A stretch of DNA of 36,515 nucleotides from Planctomycetota bacterium (lineage in GTDB: Bacteria > Planctomycetota > Phycisphaerae > WQYP01), in the NCBI GenBank assembly GCA_021808105.1, contig JAKBCC010000030.1, positions 1-36,515 of the forward strand, read 5' to 3'. Shown here piece by piece: positions 16,316 to 24,863 of this stretch. Each line of letters opens with the position of its first letter. Position 1 is the first letter of the stretch. The notes under the pieces were generated by a model. That model was not told the DNA's origin, did no database searches, and was given only the letters and a program-made list of their open reading frames with translations. The translations under genes were made by a program, and so were the position numbers.

Positions 16316-18872
16316 ACCCGTTAAGCCCCTGCTGACCGCCCTGGTCATCACCGCGGCCGTGGCACTGGTCATGACCGCGTGCAGCGTGCTTTCCAGCATG
16401 AGAGCCTCGCTGCAACACAACCTGGCTGCAGTATTGGGACAGGTCAACGCCCGCATCACGCCGATTACGCAGGGAGCGGATTCAGCCGTTCCGGCAGGAA
16501 TTTTAACCAAAGCGGCCAACTGCTCCGTCGTGCAATACGCTGCCGGCCGGACAATGGCTTTTTCCCGCATTCGCATCGGCCGACGCACGGTGCCGGCTCA
16601 TCTCATCGTGGGCAGTTGGCCGGCCGCCCAAAAAATTATTCCCCCCGCATTTTCCTTCGGCGGCCCGCTGACCAGACCCGCCGGACAAATCCTGATGAAT
16701 GTCGCCATGGCCCATCGACTGGGCGCGCACGTTGGCATGACCGCAACCTTGCTGGGACCCGCCGGTGCCCAGCAGGTAAAAATTGTCGGTCTGGTCCAGC
16801 GCTCGGCAGTTAAACGCTATTTTTCCTTTCCCTCCGCGTACATCACCGGACAGACCCTGCAAAAACTCACGGGTGCCGCACCGCGTTGGAGCCGCATTGA
16901 TATAAAATTCCGACATGGTACCACCAACGCAGCGGGCATAACCGCGTTAAAAAAAGTGGTGGGGCCGGGTGTAAAAATTCGGTCCATGGGCAAAAGCCGC
17001 AAGCCCTTTGCGCCCATGCAGAAAATGTTGCAGCGCCTGCGCTGGCTCATCGCCCTTCCCACGGCACTGGGTGCGGGCCTGCTGATATTGGCAGTATTTG
17101 CCATTGGTATTCAGGATCGCGTGCGATTTTTCGGGCAATTGCGGTGCATCGGGGCGGCGCGCAGTCAGGTGGCCCTGACCGCCTTGGTGGAGTCCCTGTT
17201 GCCGATGGCCGGCGGGGTCCTTCTGGGCATAGGTGGCGGAGCGGCTGCGGCGTGGTTTCTGGTGCATCATCTGCGGCACGGACATCTGGTGTTTCATCCC
17301 GGCATCGCCAGTTTTGTCATCGCCGGATGCGCCGGGATTCTGGCGGCGGCCGTCGGTATGGCTCTGCCCGTATACAAAGCCTGGCGCGTGACACCGATGG
17401 CGGCGGTGGCCAATATCGGCAGAGCCGCAAGTGCCCAATCCTTACGGGCCGCCTTATGCGTGGCAATCGGTGCTCTGGCCCTGCAGATTCTGCTCTGGTG
17501 GATTCCCAATCCGATTTGGGCGCTTTGGGCGTATGTGCTGTTGGGTGGGCCATTGGTGCTGCTGTCTGCGGTGGCGCTGGCACCGGTAACGGTGGCGGCT
17601 TTTGAGCGCTGGTTCAAGCGACCGCTGGCCTGGCTGTGGCATGTTGAGCCGACCTTATTTTCCACATCCGCATCACCGTATCGTGCGGGCATGATGGCGG
17701 CAGCCTTGCTGGCGGCGGTCTCTTTTTTTGTTTCCATGCAGGCCCGGGGCATCGGTTTGCTGGAATCATGGGAATTTCCCGCCCAGTTTCCTGATGCCTT
17801 TGTCTTCAGCCCGATGACGCCGCTGTCTACCCATCGCGCCATGGAAATTCCGCAGCACGTTCATGGTGTTACGGGTGTTTCGGCATTAACGGCCTTTTGG
17901 ATTCCCGCCCGAATCGGTGCGGCAAAACAGCAGCAGGTGCTGTTTGTGGCCGTGCAGCCCCGCAGCTTTCTTCGGATGCTGGGCGTGCATTTTTCACAGG
18001 GAAATAAAGCCTCGGCTCTGCAGGCCATGCGGGCCGGTACCGGCGTGCTGATCGCCGGGGATGCCCTGCATTCTCTGGGTTTGGCGGCGGGAAAAACAGT
18101 GGCTGTCGGCACGGTGGCCGGTGCAAAACAGTTGAGCGTCGTGGGCGTGGTGACCTCGCCGGGCGTTTCCATTGCCCAGAGCTTTTTGCGGGTGCGGCAG
18201 GCGTTTCATCAGGCGGCGGCGGTGGCCCTTATCGGCACGCTGGCGCAAGCCAAAAAATTATTTGGCATTAACGGCCCCAACCTGGTCATGCTGACATTAA
18301 AACCCAGCGCCGGCGGTATGAAAACTGTGGCCGACGTGAAGTCCTTCCTGACCTCCGGCGGCAAGCAATCCTTTTTACAGCGCTTGCTGAATTTTCAACG
18401 CTTTGCCCTGCACGGTACATCCGTGCGGCACATGAAGCGCGATTTGGATTATGTGATCACCCGCGTCATGCGTGCGTTATCTCTGGCGGCCCTGGGCGGA
18501 ATGTGTCTGGCGGCTATCGCGGTGGCTGCCATGGCCGCAGCCGCGGTCCGGCAACGGCGCTATGAATTCGGCATTCTCCGGGCGGTGGGGGCCGGGCGAT
18601 GGCAATTGTTGCGCATGGTGCTGGCGGAATTGTCGCTGATTATTGTGGCGGCCGTTGTGCTGGGCTGTGCACTGGGGCAGTACATGGCCTACATGGCAAC
18701 ACTGGTGGATCACCGCTTGAGCGGCTTTAATTCCCAGTACGCCTGGGCGTGGAACGCCATGCTGTTTGCCGCCGGGGTTTCCTGCCTGGCGACGTTGGCC
18801 GCAGGCTTTATCCCCGCCTGGCGGGCAGCCATTGTAGGCGTAAGATCCTTACTGGCCCCCGGCAGAGAATAG
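16269..18872 (+). CDS. ABC transporter permease, FtsX-like
   Basis: Start at 16269/16272 (MMPAALQLAISTLWRKPVKPLLTALVITAAVALVM), overlapping the ATPase 3' end; C-terminal RRYEFGILRAVGAGRWQLLRMVLAELSLIIV typical of FtsX permeases. ORF track start 16101 is overextended. Confidence 0.92.
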   Translation: MMPAALQLAISTLWRKPVKPLLTALVITAAVALVMTACSVLSSMRASLQHNLAAVLGQVNARITPITQGADSAVPAGILTKAANCSVVQYAAGRTMAFSRIRIGRRTVPAHLIVGSWPAAQKIIPPAFSFGGPLTRPAGQILMNVAMAHRLGAHVGMTATLLGPAGAQQVKIVGLVQRSAVKRYFSFPSAYITGQTLQKLTGAAPRWSRIDIKFRHGTTNAAGITALKKVVGPGVKIRSMGKSRKPFAPMQKMLQRLRWLIALPTALGAGLLILAVFAIGIQDRVRFFGQLRCIGAARSQVALTALVESLLPMAGGVLLGIGGGAAAAWFLVHHLRHGHLVFHPGIASFVIAGCAGILAAAVGMALPVYKAWRVTPMAAVANIGRAASAQSLRAALCVAIGALALQILLWWIPNPIWALWAYVLLGGPLVLLSAVALAPVTVAAFERWFKRPLAWLWHVEPTLFSTSASPYRAGMMAAALLAAVSFFVSMQARGIGLLESWEFPAQFPDAFVFSPMTPLSTHRAMEIPQHVHGVTGVSALTAFWIPARIGAAKQQQVLFVAVQPRSFLRMLGVHFSQGNKASALQAMRAGTGVLIAGDALHSLGLAAGKTVAVGTVAGAKQLSVVGVVTSPGVSIAQSFLRVRQAFHQAAAVALIGTLAQAKKLFGINGPNLVMLTLKPSAGGMKTVADVKSFLTSGGKQSFLQRLLNFQRFALHGTSVRHMKRDLDYVITRVMRALSLAALGGMCLAAIAVAAMAAAAVRQRRYEFGILRAVGAGRWQLLRMVLAELSLIIVAAVVLGCALGQYMAYMATLVDHRLSGFNSQYAWAWNAMLFAAGVSCLATLAAGFIPAWRAAIVGVRSLLAPGRE

Positions 18873-18937
18873 GGCTTGCAGGACACCAAGGGACCAGCCT
18901 AAAATAATTTTCCGATTTGCGCGGCTATCGAAAGCGG

Positions 18938-18967
18938 TACCACCGGCATAGCCGGCGGCTTTGTGAC
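18938..18967 (+). repeat. Dispersed palindromic repeat, ACCRCCGG family, copy 2
   Basis: TACCACCGGCATAGCCGGCGGCTTTGTGAC. Confidence 0.85.
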
Positions 18968-19007
18968 GGGGCAAATCAGCTTTCGGGAAGTTATTTCCGA
19001 CCCGTGC

Positions 19008-21092
19008 CTACCGTTTATTCCTCACCGGCATATCCGCCGGTGCCAGCACCTGTGCTGTGCGGCATGGCAGATACATTTGCACACTCTGATTTCGGCCATA
19101 CATCGGCACATCCTGCCGGGGATAAATCACATCACCGGCCACGCGGCCCAAGCCGTCAAACACCGGGCTATCGGTATCCAGAATAAGCCGGTAATCGCAG
19201 GGGTCAGGCACCGGCACGCGCAAGCCCACGTAGGATTCGGTGGGATGAAAGTTGAAAACAAATAACACCGGCCCCCGGCGAAACGCAATTTGCCTGGTGT
19301 CTTCATGCACCAGAATCTGCTCAATAAATGGATCTTCCAGAATGCCGCGCTGCTGATCCAGCAGCAGCATGGCACGATCAAATATTTTCAACCCCAGATA
19401 ATGCAGGTCGTCGCGATCCGACAATGACCAGAGCCGCCGGGCGTGCTGATAGGAATAATTGTTGCCGGGCCGCGGAAAATCCACCCATTCCGGATGGCCG
19501 AATTCATTTCCCATGAAATTCAGATACGCTTCCCCCGCCAGTGCAAAAGTGATCAGCCGGATCATTTTGTGTAACGCCAAGCCCCGCTCCACAATCGGAT
19601 GGCCCTGGGACTTGCTCATGTTCCAGTACATCTGCTTGTCCATCAGCCAGAACGCGAGGGTTTTATCGCCCACCAGAGCCTGATCATGACTTTCAGCATA
19701 TCCCACATGTTTTTCATTGCGCCGGCGATTCATCAGAGTCTGGTATAACCCGCCCAGATTCCACTCTTCGTCGCGCTGTTCCTTAAGCAGTTTTATCCAG
19801 TAATCCGGGACACCCATTGCCAGACGATAATCAAAGCCGATGCCGACTTCCGCCACCGGCCGGGCCATACCGGGCATGCCGGAAACATCTTCCGCAATGG
19901 TGACCGTCTCCGGACGCAGGGTATGCACCAGGTCATTGGCGATTTGCAGATATGCGACGGCACTGTCATCTACATTGGGGCCGAAATAACTGTCATAGCT
20001 CGAAAACTTCGCCCCCAGCCCGTGATCCAGATACACCATGCTGGTCACGCCGTCAAAGCGGAATCCGTCAAAGTGCATATCCTCCAGCCAGAATCGCAAA
20101 TTGCTTAACAAAAACCGCTGCACTTCCGGCACACTGTAATCAAAACACAGGGAGTCCCACGCAATATGCTGCCCGCGCGCACCGGCGTGAAAATATTGAA
20201 AATCGGATCCGTCAAAACGATTCAGCCCCTCATTGACATTTTTAATGGCGTGGCTGTGTACCACATCCAGCAGCACCGCTATGCCCAGGCCATGCGCGGT
20301 ATCAATTAAATGCTTTAGTTCCTCCGGCGTGCCGAACCGGGAAGAGACGGCAAAAAAGTTGCTCACGTGATAGCCGAATGAGCCGTAATAGGGATGTTCC
20401 ATAATGGCCATGAGCTGTATGGCGTTATAGCCCAGATCAGCAATCCGCGGCAGCACGTGACGGGTAAATTCCTCAAACGTTCCCACCTTGGGTTCTTCCT
20501 GCGCCATGCCGATATGCGCTTCATAAATGCGCAGGCCGCCTTGCCCTGGCGCAGCGTAAGGATGCTTAAATGTGTACGCTTCCGGTGGATTCCAATACTG
20601 CCCGACAAAATCAACGCCCTGCTGCGCCTGCACCACCCGCCTGATATACGCCGGAATGCGGTCCATCCGCCCATTGGCGGAATCTACCTGCACCTTAATT
20701 TTGCTCGCATGGGCAATAGCGGGCGTCCCGGATTTTGCATCCGGCAGAAAAATGGACCAGACCCCGAAGGCATCCCGCACCATAGGATGGCCGGAGCGGT
20801 TCCACGAATTAAAATCGCCTATGACATGCAACTGCGCTGCAGCCGGTGCCCATTCCCGGTACCATATTCCCGTCTTTCCGTCCTGCGCCCCGCGATTGAA
20901 TCCAAAATAGTGATGCCCGCAACTCACCGCTTTCAGCAGCCCGCCCGCCTTTTCAATGCCCTCCCGCATTTTGACATAATGCTCCCTCCGTCGCCGCAAC
21001 TGCCCCGCATAAGGCTCCAACCACGAATCCCCCGCAATCAGCCCCGTCCCGTCCGGTGCCGCCTCCGTCTTCAAACGTTTTTCAACACCCAT
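19008..21092 (-). CDS. glgB: 1,4-alpha-glucan branching enzyme (GH13)
   Basis: YREWAPAAAQLHVIGDFNSWNRSGHPM, IYEAHIGMAQEEPKVGTFEEF, FDGFRFDGVTSMVYLDHG, AESHDQALVGDKTLAFWLMD. ATG at 21092 has GAGG upstream (ORF track to 21104 uses TTG). Confidence 0.95.
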   Translation of the reverse strand: MGVEKRLKTEAAPDGTGLIAGDSWLEPYAGQLRRRREHYVKMREGIEKAGGLLKAVSCGHHYFGFNRGAQDGKTGIWYREWAPAAAQLHVIGDFNSWNRSGHPMVRDAFGVWSIFLPDAKSGTPAIAHASKIKVQVDSANGRMDRIPAYIRRVVQAQQGVDFVGQYWNPPEAYTFKHPYAAPGQGGLRIYEAHIGMAQEEPKVGTFEEFTRHVLPRIADLGYNAIQLMAIMEHPYYGSFGYHVSNFFAVSSRFGTPEELKHLIDTAHGLGIAVLLDVVHSHAIKNVNEGLNRFDGSDFQYFHAGARGQHIAWDSLCFDYSVPEVQRFLLSNLRFWLEDMHFDGFRFDGVTSMVYLDHGLGAKFSSYDSYFGPNVDDSAVAYLQIANDLVHTLRPETVTIAEDVSGMPGMARPVAEVGIGFDYRLAMGVPDYWIKLLKEQRDEEWNLGGLYQTLMNRRRNEKHVGYAESHDQALVGDKTLAFWLMDKQMYWNMSKSQGHPIVERGLALHKMIRLITFALAGEAYLNFMGNEFGHPEWVDFPRPGNNYSYQHARRLWSLSDRDDLHYLGLKIFDRAMLLLDQQRGILEDPFIEQILVHEDTRQIAFRRGPVLFVFNFHPTESYVGLRVPVPDPCDYRLILDTDSPVFDGLGRVAGDVIYPRQDVPMYGRNQSVQMYLPCRTAQVLAPADMPVRNKR

Positions 21093-21111
21093 AACTGTCC
21101 TCAAGCTGGAA

Positions 21112-21272
21112 CCTGGAATTTGGAACCTGGAACCTGGAATTTAGCATCTCGCATTCTGCATTCTGCCAAAGCGAAGCGCTTCCACATTCTAACTCCTAAC
21201 TCCCAGGTTCTGCGTCCTCGTCCAACTCCTAACTCCCGTAACCCGTAACCTGTAACCTGTCCCCTGTAACCT
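21112..21272 (+). repeat. Composite heptamer tandem-repeat array 1
   Basis: Modules (GGAACCT)n, (GCATCTC/GCATTCT)n, GCGAAGCGCTTCCACATTCT core, (CTAACTC)n, (GTAACCT)n; lies between glgB and proA. Confidence 0.9.
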
Positions 21273-22590
21273 ACCTCCGCACGTGCCCATTGCCTGTCAC
21301 AATAAACTTATACGTGCACAAGTCCGCTGCCCCCATGGGGCCACGGGCATGGAGTTTATCCGTGCTGATGCCGATTTCCGCGCCCAATCCGTATTCAAAT
21401 CCATCGGCCCAGCGGGTGGACGCGTTGACCATCACGCTGGCGGAATCCACGTTCTGGATGAATTTATTGGCTGCGGCAATATCGCCGGTAATAATGGCAT
21501 CGGTGTGTTGTGAACCATATTGCGTGATATGGGCAATGGCTTCGTCAATCGAATTCACCTGCTTGATGGCCACAATCAAATCCAGATATTCCGCTCCCCA
21601 GTCGGATTCCACCGCCAGTTTGGCGGTTTGCAAAAGCCCCTGGCTGCGGGCATCAGCCCGCATTTCCACTTTGGCTTCCCGGAACTTGGCCGCCAGGCGG
21701 GGCAGAATGCGGGCGGAAATATCCTGATGAACAAGAATACATTCCGCGGTATTGCACACCGCGCAGCCGTCCACCTTCGCACTGACTGCCACCGCCACAG
21801 CCATATCGACATCTGCATATTTATCAATATAAATATGACATACGCCTTTATAATGCTTGATCACCGGAATCGTCGCCTGCTCCACCACCGCCCGAATCAG
21901 GGATTCTCCGCCGCGCGGAATGGCCAGGTCCACCAGGCCCTCTGCGGTAACCAGCACGCCCACGGCCGCACGGTCCGTCGTGGCGATCAACTGCACCGCG
22001 TTGGGATCCACGTGTGCGGCCAGCAGAGCTTCACGGATGATTTTGGCGATCGCCTGATTACTGTGGACCGATTCCTTGCCGCCCCGCAGGATGCATGCAT
22101 TGCCGCTTTTCAGGCACAGGGCCGCTGCATCGCTTGTGACATTGGGGCGGCTTTCATAAATGATGGCAATAACGCCAATGGGCACGCGGCGTTTTTCAAT
22201 CCGCAGGCCATTGGGGCGGTCGTACGCCTCCAGGGTTTGGCCCACCGGATCGGTCTGCCCCGCGATTTCCCGCACACTGGCGGCCATGGCTTCGATTTTT
22301 TTCTCAGATAAAGTCAGGCGGGAAATCAGAGGCAACGCCAGATTGCTGTTTTTGGCCTCCCGCAAATCCATCAAATTGGCCGCCAGCACTTCAGCTTGAC
22401 CGGCGATCAGGCCATCAGCAATTCGCAGCAGAGCCGCATTGCGGACATTCCCACTCAACGCGGCCAACTGCCGCGCCGCCAGCCGTGCCTGCCGCGCCAT
22501 GCGCAAAACTTCCTGCGTAACATCCGCCGACTCGGTCATTGGCATACCCGCCGGTCCATTTTCAACATTCCGTTCCGTGGCACTTTCCAT
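21271..22590 (-). CDS. proA: Glutamate-5-semialdehyde dehydrogenase (gamma-glutamyl phosphate reductase)
   Basis: RRVPIGVIAIIYESRPNVTSDAAALCLKSGNACILRGGKE, GVCHIYIDKYADVDMA, ASTRWADGFEYGLGAEIGISTDKLHARGPMG. Confidence 0.97.
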   Translation of the reverse strand: MESATERNVENGPAGMPMTESADVTQEVLRMARQARLAARQLAALSGNVRNAALLRIADGLIAGQAEVLAANLMDLREAKNSNLALPLISRLTLSEKKIEAMAASVREIAGQTDPVGQTLEAYDRPNGLRIEKRRVPIGVIAIIYESRPNVTSDAAALCLKSGNACILRGGKESVHSNQAIAKIIREALLAAHVDPNAVQLIATTDRAAVGVLVTAEGLVDLAIPRGGESLIRAVVEQATIPVIKHYKGVCHIYIDKYADVDMAVAVAVSAKVDGCAVCNTAECILVHQDISARILPRLAAKFREAKVEMRADARSQGLLQTAKLAVESDWGAEYLDLIVAIKQVNSIDEAIAHITQYGSQHTDAIITGDIAAANKFIQNVDSASVMVNASTRWADGFEYGLGAEIGISTDKLHARGPMGAADLCTYKFIVTGNGHVRR

Positions 22591-22696
22591 GATAACTCCA
22601 AGGGTGCTGCCATTATTCCATTACCGTTTAGTATTTTAGCATCATTCGTCAGTTCATACATAGATTCAGCAGTGGGCAGTACATTCAATACGGACC

Positions 22697-22890
22697 AGTT
22701 AGGAGTTAGAAGGCGACTTAGGTTACAGGTTACAGGTTACAGGTGACGGGGGACAGGAGTTGGGAGTTAGAATGTGGAAGCGCTTTGCTTTTGCAGTGTG
22801 CACAATGCCAGATGCCAGATGCAAGATGCAAGATGCTAAGTTCCGCGTACCAGTTTCCACGCCAAATTCCCCAAGTTCCAAATCCCCCGC
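22697..22890 (-). repeat. Composite heptamer tandem-repeat array 2 (inverted relative to array 1)
   Basis: (GGTTACA)n, (GGAGTTA)n, AGAATGTGGAAGCGCTTTGC core (22769-22788), (GATGCCA/GATGCAA)n, degenerate AAGTTCC units. Confidence 0.85.
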
Positions 22891-23060
22891 TCCGGAAATG
22901 GGCTTTCCATCCGGCTAGCCACGGCCTGAAAATCATAATAATTACCAATTGTGTCATGAAAATAAAAGCCCTAAATGCTTCTAAAACACCTATAAAAGCC
23001 CGTTTTTCAGCCGTGTGGTAATTAAATGGTAAATGGTAAATAAAATTTCTGGTTTTTTTC

Positions 23061-23089
23061 TTGACATTCGCTGGCGGACATCGTAATAT
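23061..23089 (+). promoter_or_regulatory. Sigma70-type promoter upstream of prepilin-like gene 1
   Basis: TTGACA - 17 nt - TAATAT. Confidence 0.7.
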
Positions 23090-23249
23090 TTAAGTAACAA
23101 ATAACTGATACAGGTTGACCCTGCATAAAGGTCGGCTTGGCGCGAAGAGAAAAATTGAATATGTGTCGCAAAAAGATCTGAGCCTGCGTTGGGCTGTAGA
23201 CATTGCGAACAGGAAATTACGCTGAGGCATTTTTTTAGGAGGTGCTTTT

Positions 23250-24182
23250 ATGAAGCGCTCGGAAAAACATCAAGGATTCACCCTTATCGAGCTGCTGGTG
23301 GTGATCTCCATCATCGCCCTGCTCATCGCATTGTTATTGCCGGCATTGGCAAGGGCGAAGGACGATGCCAATTCAATTGCATGCCAAGCAAGTTTGCGCT
23401 CGATGGGGCAGTTGTCCATGGAGTACGCGGCCTCGTATGAGGACGCGCTTCCGCCCAGCGTGGTTGGCAAATATGGAGCTGGCACGTGGATAGATTTACT
23501 GTTCCAGATGTACGCAGGCGCTCCGGTTGAGCTTAACACGACCGGCAGCTATTATTATGGCGCATGGCACAACGGATTTATCGCCTACAGCGTAAACAAG
23601 ACCCAGGCGCTGGCCTACTCGCAGAAATTCAACGGCCTCTTTATTGACCCGTCCAGCGTGGTCCAACGAGCGCATAACTGGGATAATTCATACGCTGCCA
23701 ACCCGAACGTATTTATCAACAACGGTGCCTATAATCCCACGAATCCGCCGTCGTATTGGCCGCAGGTTAAAATATTGAAGGTCGCGCAGATCCCCAATCC
23801 GGCCCATGTGTATATGGTTGCTGACTCCAACCTTCCGTACGCCGGTGGTTACGGCTGGCCGGAAAATGATTGGATGCAGTACACTTACCAAGTGCAAGCG
23901 GACACGATTGGCACCTACTCAGCGGTTTCTGACCTGAACCCGGCGTGTTATTACGGCACTGCCAACGAGGACGCAACGAAGTCAACCCTGCGCCCGGGAA
24001 TCCGTTTTCGGCATATGGAATATTCGCTTAACGGTGGTTACGCCAACATGGTGTTTGCCGACGGGCACGCAGCGTCGGTACGCGCCGGGAATCTCCACCC
24101 GGAGAACGTATTGCTCGACCCCTTTGTCAACGTCTATTGGTCGACCAGCGGTGGAAAAGTGGCTTATCCGTACATTCCTTAA
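23250..24182 (+). CDS. Prepilin-type N-terminal methylation domain protein, H-X9-DG family (paralog 1)
   Basis: [30 protein letters not shown] class III signal; C-terminal [31 protein letters not shown]. Confidence 0.93.
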   Translation: MKRSEKHQGFTLIELLVVISIIALLIALLLPALARAKDDANSIACQASLRSMGQLSMEYAASYEDALPPSVVGKYGAGTWIDLLFQMYAGAPVELNTTGSYYYGAWHNGFIAYSVNKTQALAYSQKFNGLFIDPSSVVQRAHNWDNSYAANPNVFINNGAYNPTNPPSYWPQVKILKVAQIPNPAHVYMVADSNLPYAGGYGWPENDWMQYTYQVQADTIGTYSAVSDLNPACYYGTANEDATKSTLRPGIRFRHMEYSLNGGYANMVFADGHAASVRAGNLHPENVLLDPFVNVYWSTSGGKVAYPYIP

Positions 24183-24219
24183 GTTGGATTACAGTTAAGC
24201 AACTTACCTAGAATCAACA

Positions 24220-24258
24220 GGAATCGCTCGGGAAATTTCCGAGCGATTCCTTTTTTTT
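24220..24258 (+). terminator. Intrinsic terminator after prepilin-like gene 1
   Basis: GGAATCGCTCGGGAAATTTCCGAGCGATTCC followed by TTTTTTTT. Confidence 0.9.
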
Positions 24259-24562
24259 GGTCGAGCCGAAAATAGCGCGCCAACTCCACGGTTCCCCGCC
24301 GCCTTCGGCGGCTCAGGGGCAGACCCCTGCGGCTTCAGGGCACGACACCAGCGTGCACGGTTGGCCCAAAGAGGTTGCGCGGCGGTGCCGGCAAAGTACA
24401 GGAGGGGGCCCAGGTGGGAAGGTCGTCAGTGTGACCGATAGGCAACCCTCGCCGCTTTCGGCTGGGCCCCGCAGGTGCGGCTGCGCAAAGAGCGACCGGT
24501 ATTGCGAACAGCAATGCGTCGATTCGGACACTTACATTGGTCTAAAAATGCCCAGATTTTTC

Positions 24563-24591
24563 TTGACCCGCGAGGAGACGCGTGTTAACTT
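24563..24591 (+). promoter_or_regulatory. Possible sigma70-type promoter for the Gly-rich PEP-CTERM gene
   Basis: TTGACC - 17 nt - TAACTT, preceded by TTTTTC as at the promoter at 23061. Confidence 0.4.
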
Positions 24592-24863
24592 TGTTCGAAC
24601 TCGGTCGCTCAAACCGTTTGGGCCGGCCGAATCGCCGTGTGGGGGATATGAGAAACATTTGGACCTCAGGGGATTATCGTGATCTCGGTCCGCCGGCGCG
24701 GTGGGGCGCGCCGCGGCTGAATTGCGATAGCTCTCGGGCCGCTTCACAGAATGGGGACAGCGAGACATTTATAGTGCGTTTCAAAATGCCGCCTAGCGCG
24801 CCGCGTGGCGTCGCACCATTAAGGGTGGCACTACTCGTTGTGGCCTTTTATGAGGAGAAAACG

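Noticed and set aside
20394-21248. 284 aa plus-strand ORF antisense to glgB
   Set aside because: Overlaps the conserved glgB sequence and runs into the heptamer repeat array (EPGTWNLEPGTWNL), so not a real protein.
21112-21272. Possible CRISPR-like repeat array
   Set aside because: Contiguous short heptamers without unique spacers of 25-40 nt and no cas genes nearby.
21520-22311. 263 aa plus-strand ORF antisense to proA
   Set aside because: proA is strongly supported; shadow ORF with His/Arg-rich composition.
24300-24520. Possible cobalamin-type riboswitch (GGGAAGGTCGTCAGTGTGACC)
   Set aside because: Does not match the B12-box and core order I know; too weak to claim without a covariance-model search.
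24582-24863. N-terminal extension of the Gly-rich ORF in the ORF track
   Set aside because: The in-frame ATG at 24864 has a good RBS and is followed by a clear signal peptide; the upstream part lacks coding character.
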